A DNA stretch of 64,000 nt from Geobacteraceae bacterium (lineage in GTDB: Bacteria; Desulfobacterota; Desulfuromonadia; Geobacterales; Geobacteraceae). The first letter of the stretch is position 1. Every line of letters begins with the position of its first letter. Under the pieces are notes generated by a model, which saw only the letters and a list, made by a program, of their open reading frames with translations, did not search any database and had not been told where the DNA came from. Shown piece after piece: positions 34,335-43,894 of the stretch. The position numbers were made by a program, and so were the translations under genes. The stretch is taken from the NCBI GenBank assembly GCA_009773645.1, contig WSYB01000017.1, positions 81,338 through 145,337 on the forward strand, written 5' to 3'.

Positions 34335-35396
34335 TCACACCTTCCCCTTCATGCTGTAGACATACGCCAGCACCTCGGCAACCGCAGCGTAGAGCGCTTC
34401 GGGGATCTCCTCCCCTTCCTTGACCTGAGCGTAGAGCTCCCGGGCGAGAAACCGGTTCTCTACGAGCATCACGTTACTCTCCCGCGCCATCTCCTTTATT
34501 TTCTGTGCGAGGTAGTCGGCCCCCTTGGCGATCACTACCGGCGCAGCCATCCTGTCCCGATCGTATTTGAGTGCCACGGCAAAGTGAGTCGGGTTGGTGA
34601 TCACCACATCGGCGGTGGGAATGATCTTTCTCAGCCTCCTGCGGACCTGTTCCAGCTGCATCTGCTTGATTTTCCCCTTTACCCGCGGGTCACCCTCGGC
34701 ATCCTTATTCTCATCTTTAACTTCCTGTTTGGTCATCTTCAGATTCTCGATGTGCCTCCACTTGACAAAGGCTAAATCCAGAATCGACAAAATCAGCATG
34801 ACACCGCAGGTATGGAGGACAATCTTGAACGATATATGACTGACAAAATCGACTATCCCCTGGATATCGCTTTCAACCAGATAGATGATGTCATTGACCT
34901 CATCCCGCAGTATTCCATAGGCCACATAGCCGACTATCACTATTTTCAGAAAGGATTTGGCCACCTGATAGAGCGATTCCTTGTTAAAAAGCTTACCCAT
35001 TCCCTTAATAGGGTTCAACTTGTTAAGGTCGAACGAAAGCCTTTCCATGGAGAAATCCAGCCCTCCCTGGCCGATGTTGACCAGAATTCCGGCAACGACG
35101 ACGACCAGAACAAAAGGACCGAGCACCGCACCGATGATGACAAAATGTTTCACCATGAGACTGTAGACTCCGGCCTGGGTTACCTCGTAGGTGCCGATGC
35201 CGGAAAGAAGCTCCCGGCTGCTCTTCTTCAGGGTAGAAAACATGAAACCGCCGGTGGAATAGAGCGCTATGATGGCAACCAAAAGGCTTACAGTGGTAGA
35301 CATCTCCATGCTGCGAGGGATGTTCCCCTTCTTCCTGGCATCGGCAAGTTTCTTACTTGTGGGTTGTTCTGTTTTTGAATGTTTGTCTTCTGACAT
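34335..35396 (-). CDS. flhB: Flagellar export switch protein FlhB
   Basis: 353 residues. Switches export from hook to filament substrates by self-cleavage at NPTH (268-271 here, within VVITNPTHFAVALKYDR). N-terminus SKTEQPTSKKLADARKKGNI; four membrane helices in about 35-210. Follows fliR by 9 bases. The island begins directly after its stop. Confidence 0.95.
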   Translation of the reverse strand: MSEDKHSKTEQPTSKKLADARKKGNIPRSMEMSTTVSLLVAIIALYSTGGFMFSTLKKSSRELLSGIGTYEVTQAGVYSLMVKHFVIIGAVLGPFVLVVVVAGILVNIGQGGLDFSMERLSFDLNKLNPIKGMGKLFNKESLYQVAKSFLKIVIVGYVAYGILRDEVNDIIYLVESDIQGIVDFVSHISFKIVLHTCGVMLILSILDLAFVKWRHIENLKMTKQEVKDENKDAEGDPRVKGKIKQMQLEQVRRRLRKIIPTADVVITNPTHFAVALKYDRDRMAAPVVIAKGADYLAQKIKEMARESNVMLVENRFLARELYAQVKEGEEIPEALYAAVAEVLAYVYSMKGKV

Positions 35397-35405
35397 GGAA
35401 AGGGC

Positions 35406-36191
35406 CTAGGAGAGAAGCTTGAAAAGGGTCTTTATCTGTAAAGTTATCCCGTTGAAGGCGTTCTCCAGGGTGTGTAGGAAAACAAGCAGAGAGAGACCGA
35501 GGATCAGAAAACCGATGCCGATATTGAGCGGCATGCTCACCATGAAAACGTTCATCTGGGGGAAAGAACGTGCCACAATCCCGAGCACAACACTGGTAGC
35601 CAGGAGGGAGACCATGACCGGCGCCGCCAGCTTGATCCCCAAAACAAAAACCGACCCGATGCTGCCGATGAAAAACTGCACCAGTTCTCCGCTTATATGC
35701 CACCCCCCGACGGGAATAACCTGGTAACTCTCCACGATGGAGCGAATGAAGACATGGTGAACCCCCATGGACATAAACAGGAGCATCGCCAGAAGGTTCT
35801 GGAATACCGCCATGGTGGACACCTGCCGCTCGGTGGTGGGATCGAAGAGATTGGCAATGGCAATCCCCATCTGCATCCCGACAAGCTGCCCGCAGAACTC
35901 GACGGCCGTGAAGATGACCTGGGAGAGAAGTCCGAGAGTTATGCCAATCAAGGTTTCGCGGATGATCAGAAGGATCAGTGAAACGGTATCACCAGGCAGT
36001 TGGAGGGGCTGCACCTTCAGCACGGGATAAAGGACCAGGGTCATCACCAGCATGATGGCAGCCTTGATTTTCATCGGTACCGCCTTGCCGCCGAACAAGG
36101 GGATGGCGGAGAAGATGCCGGCCATCCGCCCCAATACCAGGGTAAACAGGGTAAATTCATTGAGCGTGGAAAATGGAAGGCTCGGGAACAT
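35406..36191 (-). CDS. fliR: Flagellar export protein FliR
   Basis: 261 residues, export-gate membrane protein with about six helices. FTLVLGRMAGIFSAIPLFGG at the start and FEPTTERQVS-like LFDPTTERQVSTMAVFQNLL in the middle. Lies between fliQ (3 bases upstream) and flhB. Confidence 0.94.
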   Translation of the reverse strand: MFPSLPFSTLNEFTLFTLVLGRMAGIFSAIPLFGGKAVPMKIKAAIMLVMTLVLYPVLKVQPLQLPGDTVSLILLIIRETLIGITLGLLSQVIFTAVEFCGQLVGMQMGIAIANLFDPTTERQVSTMAVFQNLLAMLLFMSMGVHHVFIRSIVESYQVIPVGGWHISGELVQFFIGSIGSVFVLGIKLAAPVMVSLLATSVVLGIVARSFPQMNVFMVSMPLNIGIGFLILGLSLLVFLHTLENAFNGITLQIKTLFKLLS

Positions 36192-36194
36192 CGA

Positions 36195-36464
36195 TCAGTG
36201 TCTCATGTTGGCGATCATGCCGAATATCTCGCGAGTGAAGTCGCCCATATAGCTCATCATCCAGGGGAAAAAGATGATCATGGCCACCATGACGGCGACG
36301 ATCTTCGGTACGAATGCGAGTGTCGCCTCGTTTATGGAGGTGACCGCCTGAAAGATGCTGATAAGAAGTCCCACCACCAGGCTAAAGATCAGAAGAGGCG
36401 CCGACAGGAGCAGCGTCACCTCAAAACTCCGGCGCGCAAGCTGAACGACCAGTTCGGGTGTCAT
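36195..36464 (-). CDS. fliQ: Flagellar export protein FliQ
   Basis: 89 residues with two membrane helices: TPELVVQLARRSFEVTLLLS, then PLLIFSLVVGLLISIFQAVT and TLAFVPKIVAVMVAMIIFFP. Complete and typical in length. Separated from fliP by a family C repeat. Confidence 0.94.
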   Translation of the reverse strand: MTPELVVQLARRSFEVTLLLSAPLLIFSLVVGLLISIFQAVTSINEATLAFVPKIVAVMVAMIIFFPWMMSYMGDFTREIFGMIANMRH

Positions 36465-36491
36465 AAATATCTCCTTTTATGCCAACTTACG

Positions 36492-36609
36492 GTTCGCGCT
36501 CAAAAATGCCCAGATGCAAGGCACCGAGGAGCGAGCAGCGGAGCATACATCAGTATGTGAGCAGCGGAGCAACGAAGGCAACGCCGCAGATGGGCGTTTT
36601 TCAGCGTGA
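36492..36609. repeat. Dispersed element, family C, complete copy between fliQ and fliP
   Basis: 118 bp with about 24-base imperfect terminal inverted repeats (TTCGCGCTCAAAAATGCCCA and the complement of GGGCGTTTTTCAGCGTGAA). Centre is CATACATCAGTATG flanked by GAGCAGCGGA on both sides. It begins right after the fliP stop and leaves both genes intact. The other copy is in flgG. Confidence 0.8.
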
Positions 36610-36610
36610 A

Positions 36611-37366
36611 CTATCCGAAGCTCTTGACCAGCGACCCCACCACCAACCCCCACCCATCCACCAGAACGAACAGGAGAATTTTAAAGGGGAGCGAAATCAT
36701 CACCGGCGGCAGCATCATCATCCCCATGGACATAAGGATCGAAGCGACCACCATATCGACTACGAGAAAAGGGATATAGACGAGAAATCCGATCTGGAAT
36801 GCCGTCCTGAGCTCCGAAATCATGAACGCCGGGATAAGGGTCAGAGTCGGGATATCGTCTGCGTTTTTCGGACGAGGGAGCTTTGACATGCTTAAAAACA
36901 GGGCTATGTCCTTCTCCCTGGTCTGGGAAAACATGAATTTTCTGACGGGGATCACCGCCCTCTTGAACGCTTCTTCCTGGCTGATGGTCTGGGCCTTGAA
37001 CGGCTTCAGCGCCTCTTTGTCGATCTGTTGCCACACCGGGCTCATGACATAAAAAGTAAGAAAGAGCGCAAGCCCTATGATGATCTGGTTGGAAGGCGCC
37101 TGCTGGGTCCCGAGGGCGTTCCGTAAAAAGGAAAGAACCACAACGATGCGGGTAAAGGAGGTGGTCATGATCAGAATCCCCGGGGCCAGGGAAAGAATGG
37201 TCATGAGGAATAATATCTGGAGCGTAATGCTCACATCCCCCGGCTTTGTCGCCTTCCCCACCCCCACGCTGACCGTCGGCAGCGCAAGGGGCTCAGCAAA
37301 GACCACTGCGGCGCAGAAAAAGCAAAACAGGCAGATAGCCAACACAGAAAGTTTTTTGTATCTCAC
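36611..37366 (-). CDS. fliP: Flagellar export protein FliP
   Basis: 251 residues. Core of the export gate. Signal-like N-terminus ([17 protein letters not shown]), then the FliP signature [40 protein letters not shown] block and [29 protein letters not shown]. Overlaps fliO by 4 bases. Confidence 0.95.
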   Translation of the reverse strand: MRYKKLSVLAICLFCFFCAAVVFAEPLALPTVSVGVGKATKPGDVSITLQILFLMTILSLAPGILIMTTSFTRIVVVLSFLRNALGTQQAPSNQIIIGLALFLTFYVMSPVWQQIDKEALKPFKAQTISQEEAFKRAVIPVRKFMFSQTREKDIALFLSMSKLPRPKNADDIPTLTLIPAFMISELRTAFQIGFLVYIPFLVVDMVVASILMSMGMMMLPPVMISLPFKILLFVLVDGWGLVVGSLVKSFG

Positions 37367-37791
37367 GGTCTTGCACCATTTTTCTTATGCACCGGCATAC
37401 AGCTTGGCAGCAAAGGAGGCAGCCTTGTCACGAATCCGCACAGTTTATCCAGCAATCCCCCCGGCACGAGCCGCGCAAAATCCGGAGACTCAACGACCTC
37501 AATCTCTTCCAGCATATCTATCTGCTTTATGAACTTCATCCCCTCGCCGGAGTTGCTCAAGAGCAGATATTCACCGCCGACCTCCACCAGCAAAAGGGAT
37601 TTTTTCGGGGCCAGATAGCGGGTCTCGATCAGCCTGATGTAACGGGGCGCGCCTCCGGCAACCGGGCCGGACTTGAACAAGCGATTGGAAAGATAATAAA
37701 ACAGCAGAATGACGCCGACGACCACCGCCAGCGACGCCAGCATCTGAATGAACCCGCCCATCAGGGTGAAGTCGCCCCCGGCGGCCATCAT
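37363..37791 (-). CDS. fliO: Flagellar biosynthetic protein FliO
   Basis: 142 residues. Scaffold for FliP assembly. One membrane helix ([20 protein letters not shown]) followed by a small beta domain with [20 protein letters not shown] and [18 protein letters not shown]. Overlaps fliN at its start and fliP at its end. Confidence 0.9.
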   Translation of the reverse strand: MMAAGGDFTLMGGFIQMLASLAVVVGVILLFYYLSNRLFKSGPVAGGAPRYIRLIETRYLAPKKSLLLVEVGGEYLLLSNSGEGMKFIKQIDMLEEIEVVESPDFARLVPGGLLDKLCGFVTRLPPLLPSCMPVHKKNGARP

Positions 37792-38096
37792 AACACCTTC
37801 TCTACCCGCTCGTTGGGGCTTATAATATCGACCAGCCTGATTCCGAATTTTTCATTTACAACCACGGCTTCACCGCGGGCCACCAGTTTGGAGTTGACAA
37901 AAACGTCCAATGGCTCCCCCGCCAGCTTGGTAAGCTCCACTACCGACCCCTGATTCAACTGGAGAACATCCTTTACCAGGAGCTTGGTCCTCCCCAGTTC
38001 AACGGTCAATTGCAGTGGAATATCGAGAATGAAATCGAGGTTTTTCTTCTCCTGCCCCCCATCTTTCATCTCTTCTGTTTCGACTTTGTCACTCAC
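37788..38096 (-). CDS. fliN: Flagellar motor switch protein FliN
   Basis: 102 residues. C-ring component. SpoA domain: LDFILDIPLQLTVELGRTKL, LQLNQGSVVELTKLAGEPLD, VNEKFGIRLVDIISPNERVE. Short N-terminal extension, no CheC domain (unlike FliY). Overlaps fliM by 8 bases. Confidence 0.95.
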   Translation of the reverse strand: MSDKVETEEMKDGGQEKKNLDFILDIPLQLTVELGRTKLLVKDVLQLNQGSVVELTKLAGEPLDVFVNSKLVARGEAVVVNEKFGIRLVDIISPNERVEKVL

Positions 38097-39078
38097 TGGC
38101 TCCCCCCTTATTCAAAAGGCCGTTTATCTTGACCGCCTTGTTGCCGCCACGTACCCCGGCAATACCGATGAATTTATCGATGCCGCCTACCCTCACCAGC
38201 AGTTCATTCTGATTCGGCCTGTCGTTCAGCATGATCGTGTCGCCGGGCGCAAGATTCAGCAGTGCGGCAAGACTTATGTTTGCACCGCCCATTTCAACTG
38301 AAATCTCCAGCGGCGCCTCGATGAGTTCCGCAGACAACCGAAAAGACCACTTCGGGTCAATGGCCATCTGATCGAACTGCATGCCGCTCTTGAGTTTATC
38401 CCGAATCGGTTCTATGGTCATGTACGGCAAGGCAAACACCATATTGCCGATTGTCGCTTCGACCTGAATCTCCAGGGCCATGGTGATCACCTGATATTCG
38501 GGGGGGACGATGTTGACCATCCGGGGGTTCACCTCCGTCTTGAGCAGGCTCATGCGAGTGGCGGTGAGGGGCGCCCACGCCTTCTCCATGTCCAGGAGCG
38601 CATCCTTAATGATCTTTTCCACCAGCCTGAGCTCTATAGAGGTAAATATCCGGTTGTTTTCCGGAATCTTCGGTTTTCCGGTCCCTCCGAGGATGCTGTC
38701 GACCACCGTAAATACAAGAGGGCTGTCCATGGCGATGAGGGCCGCACCCTTGAGAGGGTCTATCTTGTAAATGGCCATACATACCGGAGTCGGGAGGGTT
38801 TGCAGGAAATCGTCGAATTTGAACACGCGCGCGCCGATTTTTCTGAACTCAACGATCTTGCGCAGACGATTGGACATGCTGATCCGGTTATAGCGGATAA
38901 AGCTGTCATAGATGATATCCAGGTTCGGCACATGACCTTTGCTCGAATCGGAGGAGAAGAGATTATAGTTGGTGATCCCTCCTCCTTCCCTGGCCAGCTC
39001 TTTTTCCGGATCGATGCGCCCCTCGAAAACCGCCGAGAGCAGCGCCTCAATCTCTTCTTTGCTAAGAATGTTTTCCAT
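38089..39078 (-). CDS. fliM: Flagellar motor switch protein FliM
   Basis: 329 residues. C-ring protein that binds CheY-P. N-terminal LSKEEIEALLSAV is the CheY-binding helix; the middle CheC-like domain has RKIVEFRKIGARVFKFDDFL; the C-terminal SpoA domain has LNLAPGDTIMLNDRPNQNEL. CheY is at 55231-55593. Confidence 0.95.
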   Translation of the reverse strand: MENILSKEEIEALLSAVFEGRIDPEKELAREGGGITNYNLFSSDSSKGHVPNLDIIYDSFIRYNRISMSNRLRKIVEFRKIGARVFKFDDFLQTLPTPVCMAIYKIDPLKGAALIAMDSPLVFTVVDSILGGTGKPKIPENNRIFTSIELRLVEKIIKDALLDMEKAWAPLTATRMSLLKTEVNPRMVNIVPPEYQVITMALEIQVEATIGNMVFALPYMTIEPIRDKLKSGMQFDQMAIDPKWSFRLSAELIEAPLEISVEMGGANISLAALLNLAPGDTIMLNDRPNQNELLVRVGGIDKFIGIAGVRGGNKAVKINGLLNKGGASE

Positions 39079-39136
39079 GTCTCTTTTCCTTCCGGGAATC
39101 GTGATTCGTAAATCGTAAAAAAATTCTTTCTTCTTG

Positions 39137-39171
39137 TTTTTTCATTTCACGTTTCACTTCTCACGTTTCAC
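39137..39171. repeat. Heptanucleotide repeat array (TTTCAC class), fliM/fliL junction
   Basis: Units ATTTCAC, GTTTCAC, TTCTCAC, GTTTCAC in 7-base register. Confidence 0.65.
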
Positions 39172-39178
39172 GGGTCTC

Positions 39179-39709
39179 CTACTGCACCACGAAATCGGTG
39201 AAATAGACCTTGGTCACCTTGCCGGGAGGGGCTATTCTGTTGGCGGCAGCCAGAATCTCCTCACGCAGCTGATTCTTCCCCTGGAGATCCTGGATATCCT
39301 GAAGGGTCTTCGTGGTCAGAAGCACCAGGATGGCATCGCGCAACGGCGCCTGGCGGGCGTCCATCTCACCCTTTACCTCGGCTCCGGCAATTTCGAACTC
39401 CACCTTCACCTTCAGATATCTGATCTCCTGACCGTCATAGATGTTGACGATAAAGGGCTCCAGGGGATAGACGTTGGCCACGGCCCCCTTTTCACCCCCC
39501 TTTTCCCCTTCTTTTCCTCCCTCCGCCTTCTTCTCCACTTTCTCCTCGCCAGGCTTATCTTTCGCCTCACCACTCTTGCCGCCGGTGAACATCAGCACGG
39601 CCACCGCAATCACAACCGCGGCCGCCACCGCACCGATAATGATGAAAAGCTTTTTATTATCCTTTGCAGGTGCCTTCTCATCCTTTGCTTGCTCATCCTT
39701 TGAAGACAT
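39179..39709 (-). CDS. fliL: Flagellar basal-body protein FliL
   Basis: 176 residues. Supports the stator. Membrane helix KKLFIIIGAVAAAVVIAVAV, then a Lys/Glu/Gly-rich low-complexity linker (about 47-83), then the periplasmic FliL domain (YPLEPFIVNIYDGQEIRYLK VKVEFE). C-terminus KVTKVYFTDFVVQ. First gene after the sigma54 promoter at 39764. Confidence 0.92.
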   Translation of the reverse strand: MSSKDEQAKDEKAPAKDNKKLFIIIGAVAAAVVIAVAVLMFTGGKSGEAKDKPGEEKVEKKAEGGKEGEKGGEKGAVANVYPLEPFIVNIYDGQEIRYLKVKVEFEIAGAEVKGEMDARQAPLRDAILVLLTTKTLQDIQDLQGKNQLREEILAAANRIAPPGKVTKVYFTDFVVQ

Positions 39710-39763
39710 TCCTGTTCCTCCTCTTTTCTCTGATTTTAGAAGTCATTAAACATCTGCCATATT

Positions 39764-39778
39764 GCAACTGAAGTGCCA
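39764..39778 (-). promoter_or_regulatory. Sigma54 promoter of fliL operon
   Basis: Minus strand TGGCAC-TTCAG-TTGC, an exact consensus match, 55 bases upstream of the fliL ATG. Confidence 0.9.
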
Positions 39779-39832
39779 GCCCGGGCAAATTGCTCCTGAA
39801 AGCCGATGCGTCGGGCAATACCGACTATCTGA

Positions 39833-39863
39833 CAAAAAAACAGGCGAGCACACGGCTCGCCTG
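39833..39863 (-). terminator. Rho-independent terminator after flgE
   Basis: On the minus strand a perfect CAGGCGAG/CTCGCCTG stem with a 7-base loop is followed by seven T. It ends the flgB...flgE transcript just before the fliL promoter. Confidence 0.88.
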
Positions 39864-39971
39864 TTCAATCAAAATTTTGACAAATACACCAATAAAATCG
39901 GGTAAAACGGGGTCTACGAAACGGATGTGGTCAGAGATTTGACATCACCCCCAATCACTGTTCCCCATCAG

Positions 39972-40853
39972 CTAGCGCTTCAGGCTCAGCGCCTCCTGCA
40001 TCATTTCATCCGTGGTGGTGATGGTCTTGGAATTGGCGGAATAGGCGCGCTGGGTGGTGATCATCTTGACGAACTGACCGGCCATGTCCACGTTGCTCAT
40101 TTCAAGGTTGTTCGACAGCATACTTTCAGTTGTGGCATTGGCGGTATTGCCGGCAAGGGTGAAGGCAGCAGCAGGGACGCCTGACGCAGTAGTCGGTTTA
40201 AATAATGTCCCACCGGCTTTTTCCAGACCGGTGGCGTCAACGGCGCTGACAACGGCGATTTTCTGGGCAGCCGCCGCATTGGCTGCAACGGCAGGAACAC
40301 CAGCACCTGTAGCGCTATAATAGAGCGTGGATATACCGTCCTTTGCTAAATAGGTTATTAAACCATTGGGTTCTATTTTTATTATTTTTGAGAAATCGGT
40401 CGCAGGGACACCTGGAGTTGACTGAAATAGAATCGGATTCCCGGCCGTGTCCAGGACCTGGTACCCATCAGGATTAACCAGATGCAAGGAACTGTCAACA
40501 TGGAACGCGCCGGCTCTCGTTAGAAAAGCAGCGTTTTGTGTTGCGACAGCAGCGTTCCCAGCCGGTTTCCCGAGGGCAAAAAAGCTGTTCCCCTGGATTG
40601 CCAGGTCGGTGGTATTCTCGGTGCTTTCAAAGGACCCCTGGGAAAAATTGTTCTCCACCTTTTGCAGCTGCGTACCGCGGCCGATCTGCGAGTTATTGCC
40701 GATGTTCGCCGAAAGCATGTCCGAAAAAAGGGTCCTGCCGGATTTGAAGCCGATGGTGTTGATGTTGGAAAGATTGTTGCCGATGACGTTCATGGCTTCG
40801 CCGTTATTGAGAAGTCCGCTCACGCCGGTGAATAGTGCCGATGTAATACTCAT
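39972..40853 (-). CDS. flgE: Flagellar hook protein FlgE (short form)
   Basis: 293 residues, far below the about 400 of enterics but close to the Bacillus hook protein. N-terminus SALFTGVSGLLNNGEAMNVI with GNNLSNINTIGFKSGRTLFS; C-terminus NNLEMSNVDMAGQFVKMITT QRAYSANSKTITTTDEMMQE is canonical and complete. The middle is Ala/Thr-rich and small, so the outer D2-type domain is probably reduced. Position after flgD supports hook rather than rod. Confidence 0.88.
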   Translation of the reverse strand: MSITSALFTGVSGLLNNGEAMNVIGNNLSNINTIGFKSGRTLFSDMLSANIGNNSQIGRGTQLQKVENNFSQGSFESTENTTDLAIQGNSFFALGKPAGNAAVATQNAAFLTRAGAFHVDSSLHLVNPDGYQVLDTAGNPILFQSTPGVPATDFSKIIKIEPNGLITYLAKDGISTLYYSATGAGVPAVAANAAAAQKIAVVSAVDATGLEKAGGTLFKPTTASGVPAAAFTLAGNTANATTESMLSNNLEMSNVDMAGQFVKMITTQRAYSANSKTITTTDEMMQEALSLKR

Positions 40854-40945
40854 TGTAGTGCCTCCTTATTTTCTGAGTTCGATGGAACGCCTCGGTCGGT
40901 CGGCGTTTCCTGGGCTCCCTCATGGAGGTCCAGCCCGTTAACTTC

Positions 40946-41016
40946 GGTTCTAGGTTCTAGGTTCCAGGTTCTATGTTATGGTTTTAACGTAGAACATAGA
41001 ACATTGAACGTAGAAC
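40946..41016. repeat. Palindromic heptanucleotide array, flgE / TIGR02530 junction
   Basis: GGTTCTA-type units followed by CGTAGAA/CATAGAA-type units, 7-base register, the second half complementary to the first. Same class as 25881-25943. Confidence 0.75.
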
Positions 41017-41020
41017 GGTT

Positions 41021-41410
41021 TCACTTAACAAGTACCGCAGAATCGATGTTGGTGAAAATATTCCCCTGCCTGGCATCCCGGTCCAGCGCCGTCACTACCG
41101 TCCGGTTTTTGACACTGACCACAAAGGCGGCGTCACCAAGCATCACCAGGGACTCCTTCCCTCCCTTCTGAGCAACGCTCTCCACCGCTCCCTCCAGTTT
41201 CCGGAGATCGGTTTCGGAGAGGGAAATACCCCTTGCCCGCAGCCTCTCTTGGGCATGCTGGGAAAACTTGACACCCTGGGCAGGTAGCTTTTCGTCCAGC
41301 ACCCTGGCGAATGGGGTCTTTACGTCTCCGGTGACGGCAGGTTTCTGCCGGGGAATCGGCGGCGTGGTTGTCACCTGGACCGGATTGGGGAAAAATATCT
41401 TATCCACCAT
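41021..41410 (-). CDS. Flagellar operon protein, TIGR02530 type
   Basis: 129 residues. Small conserved protein found between flgD and flgE in many flagellar operons; function unclear. Core VKFSQHAQERLRARGISLSE and LEGAVESVAQKGGKESLVML, then AFVVSVKNRTVVTALDR. One base from flgD. Confidence 0.85.
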   Translation of the reverse strand: MVDKIFFPNPVQVTTTPPIPRQKPAVTGDVKTPFARVLDEKLPAQGVKFSQHAQERLRARGISLSETDLRKLEGAVESVAQKGGKESLVMLGDAAFVVSVKNRTVVTALDRDARQGNIFTNIDSAVLVK

Positions 41411-41411
41411 G

Positions 41412-42083
41412 TTACACCCCTTTCACCGATAACACGGAGGTCAAGGGTACATCCAGCCCGTTTATCGTCAACACGGGAGTGCTGCCGTCCAGTTTCAGGC
41501 CGTCAACCTTCCCCTGCACGAGAGAAGTGGCCTGAATCCCATCACCAGCGGAGTTTTTGCCGGTTACCGAAAAACTGTAGGCGCCGGCCGGGAGAGATTG
41601 ATTGTTGCCGTCCTTGCCGTCCCACGTGATGCTGGAGTCGCCGGCTGCAGTGCTCCCCCGGGTCAGGGTCCTGACCGTCTTACCGCTTGCATCCTTAATG
41701 TCCACGGTAATCTGTTGCGCTGCATCCGTTAATCTGAAATTCAATGCAGGCTGTCCGCCGGCCGTCAATACCACTTGGGACCCGGTCGCCGTGACCTCCT
41801 TCCCGATGAACGACACAGCACTCAAGGTTGACGCGTTATTCTGGGCGCTGATCATGTTCTGGAGATTGGAGTTGGTGTTGTATGCCTGCTCCACCTGGGT
41901 CAATTGGGCCAACTGCCCCAGAAACTGAGTCCCGTCCTGGGGGTTGAGGGGGTCCTGATTCTGCAACTGGGTTACGAAAAGCTTCAGGAAATCATCCTTG
42001 TTCATACCGGTTGCCTTTTTCATGGCAGCCGCCCCCGATGACGAATCGGTTGTTGATGTAACGTCGGTAATCATTTTTTTCAC
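41412..42083 (-). CDS. flgD: Hook cap protein FlgD
   Basis: 223 residues. Caps the growing hook. N-terminal signature MNKDDFLKLFVTQLQNQDPL NPQDGTQFLGQLAQ-type block; C-terminal FlgD Ig-like domain with VRTLTRGSTAAGDSSITWDG and LPAGAYSFSVTG. Lies between fliK and the TIGR02530 gene. Confidence 0.94.
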   Translation of the reverse strand: MKKMITDVTSTTDSSSGAAAMKKATGMNKDDFLKLFVTQLQNQDPLNPQDGTQFLGQLAQLTQVEQAYNTNSNLQNMISAQNNASTLSAVSFIGKEVTATGSQVVLTAGGQPALNFRLTDAAQQITVDIKDASGKTVRTLTRGSTAAGDSSITWDGKDGNNQSLPAGAYSFSVTGKNSAGDGIQATSLVQGKVDGLKLDGSTPVLTINGLDVPLTSVLSVKGV

Positions 42084-42092
42084 CTCCCGTCT

Positions 42093-43817
42093 TTATAGTC
42101 TTACATCGACCAGAGAGTTTTCACGTGGCTGCCAGTATCTGACCTCGGTGCTCTCCTGGTCTTGTGCGAGGTCGGCAAGTTGCGCGATGGGGGGATAATA
42201 TCCGGTCTGCGCCGTCTGCCTCCCTTCCCTGAACGGCTGGTTGGAGCCCTGCCCGCCGGTTGATACGTCAAATCTCTCCATGGTGATATTCTGCCGGGAG
42301 AGGGTTTCCTTGAGGCTGTCAAGGTTCTGCATGAGTGCATCTTTTACGGTCTGGTTCTGCGCCACGATTTCAACCTTGAGCCGCTGGTCCACCATCTGCA
42401 CATTGATCCGCAACTCGCCGAGCTGTTCCGGGTGCAGCTTCAATGTAATCTGTCCATCGCCGGAGCGTGGCTCGAGCGCGGCCAGCCTCTCCTTTACCTG
42501 AGCCATGATATGCTCATGACTGCCGGACTTTCCGGCTTCGGCCTCTGTTTGAGGCTGGACCTGGTCAGGCGCCTTGAAACTGCCGGAAGACACCGGGCCG
42601 GCCGATTGCGTGGGGTTTTCCCTCCCCTTCTCTCCCATGCCTGACTTCATTTCGGCATCAGTCGATGCTGCCGCTTCTTTTACCGGCATATCCTGAATAA
42701 CTACTTCTACCTGGGAAGGGTCGATGCCGGCGTCTGCTGCGGCCGCAGTGGAAGGCCGGGCAGGTCCTGCCGCCTGCTCAGTCTCCTGCATGTGGATTAC
42801 CGTTGACCGCGACAGGAGACTTTCAGCGGATGATTTCTGCGTCGCTGCGGGTGTTTCAGCGGCTTTTGCCCGGGCCTCCGGGATTTCGACCGAATTTGCA
42901 GCGTTTTGTTGCCGAAGCTGTTTTGCTGTTGCCGGATCGGGTGCTTCCGGTTTTTGCGCTTCAACATCCGCGGCAACTGCGGGGAGCGGTGCATCCTTGA
43001 CTTTCTGTGACTGTTCCTTAACGGAAATTTGACCCACAGCTTCCTGATTCTGACCGGCAGTTTTTACCTCCTGGATCAGTTGTCCCAGGTTGGTCGCATC
43101 CGGCGCTGCCTCTCCTTGTCCACCACCTTGCAGAGGGACTTGAACCTGATTTTGGCCGGCACTCTTTACCTCCTGGATCAGCTGTCCCAGGTTGGTCGCA
43201 GGAACGATTCCGGACTTCCCATGGGCCGCATCCTGCGCTGCCTCTCCTTGTCCACCATCTTGCAGAGGGCCTTGAAGGGTGGGCTGTTGCATTTGCATCA
43301 TCAACAGAGCAGCTAATGCTTGGAGAGGAACCGGCACAGCATCTTGGGAGGCTTCTCCCTTACCTTCCCCTTCTGCGGCGACTTTTCCTGTTTGGGAGTT
43401 CTCCGGCTCTGCTCCTTTTTCGATCGGTTGTGAGAGTTGTTTTCCGTCTGCTGCCGGTTTTGCTTCCTGTTCTGCGGTTGCGACGATCAGCGTGTCGGCT
43501 TCCTTGCCGTCTGGGTTCATCAGTTTTTCCAGAAGTCCCTTGAGTGAGCCATCGGGTGTTTCATGCTTGACTGCCTGGTCAGAATCGGCGGGAGCAGAAG
43601 TATCGGGCATGACTACCTGACCAATGCTTTGACCGTCAGTCAAAACCTGGGATGGCAATGTGGTCCCAGCATCGACCAACCGGGCCAACAGCAGACCGAA
43701 TAACGGTGCAGCTCCTGACTGTGCCGGTTTTACCTTGCCGCCTGCGTCAGGCAAGGAGTTGACGGCTTCCTGACTCCCCAACAGTTGTGGTTGCGGCATA
43801 CTTTGTAAAATTTCCAT
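42093..43817 (-). CDS. fliK: Hook-length control protein FliK
   Basis: 574 residues. Measures hook length and signals FlhB. The first about 430 residues are low-complexity, rich in Gln, Ala, Pro, Glu, with a duplicated GGQGEAA..ATNLGQLIQEVK(S/T)AGQNQ-type segment near 205-260. The C-terminal domain (about 450-540) has ITLKLHPEQLGELRINVQMV, the conserved FliK-C core. AAAGGAGG precedes the ATG. Confidence 0.9.
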   Translation of the reverse strand: MEILQSMPQPQLLGSQEAVNSLPDAGGKVKPAQSGAAPLFGLLLARLVDAGTTLPSQVLTDGQSIGQVVMPDTSAPADSDQAVKHETPDGSLKGLLEKLMNPDGKEADTLIVATAEQEAKPAADGKQLSQPIEKGAEPENSQTGKVAAEGEGKGEASQDAVPVPLQALAALLMMQMQQPTLQGPLQDGGQGEAAQDAAHGKSGIVPATNLGQLIQEVKSAGQNQVQVPLQGGGQGEAAPDATNLGQLIQEVKTAGQNQEAVGQISVKEQSQKVKDAPLPAVAADVEAQKPEAPDPATAKQLRQQNAANSVEIPEARAKAAETPAATQKSSAESLLSRSTVIHMQETEQAAGPARPSTAAAADAGIDPSQVEVVIQDMPVKEAAASTDAEMKSGMGEKGRENPTQSAGPVSSGSFKAPDQVQPQTEAEAGKSGSHEHIMAQVKERLAALEPRSGDGQITLKLHPEQLGELRINVQMVDQRLKVEIVAQNQTVKDALMQNLDSLKETLSRQNITMERFDVSTGGQGSNQPFREGRQTAQTGYYPPIAQLADLAQDQESTEVRYWQPRENSLVDVRL

Positions 43818-43894
43818 TCCTTTTCACCTCCTTTCTTTATGGGATGTACTTCACCCTCCGTTCAGCTCAAAACCGCGAAAAGGAGGGCCGAACG

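Noticed and set aside
34060..34338. 92-residue minus ORF just after flhB
   Set aside because: It runs through the hepT/flhB terminator into hepT, has no recognisable domain and no clear ribosome site.
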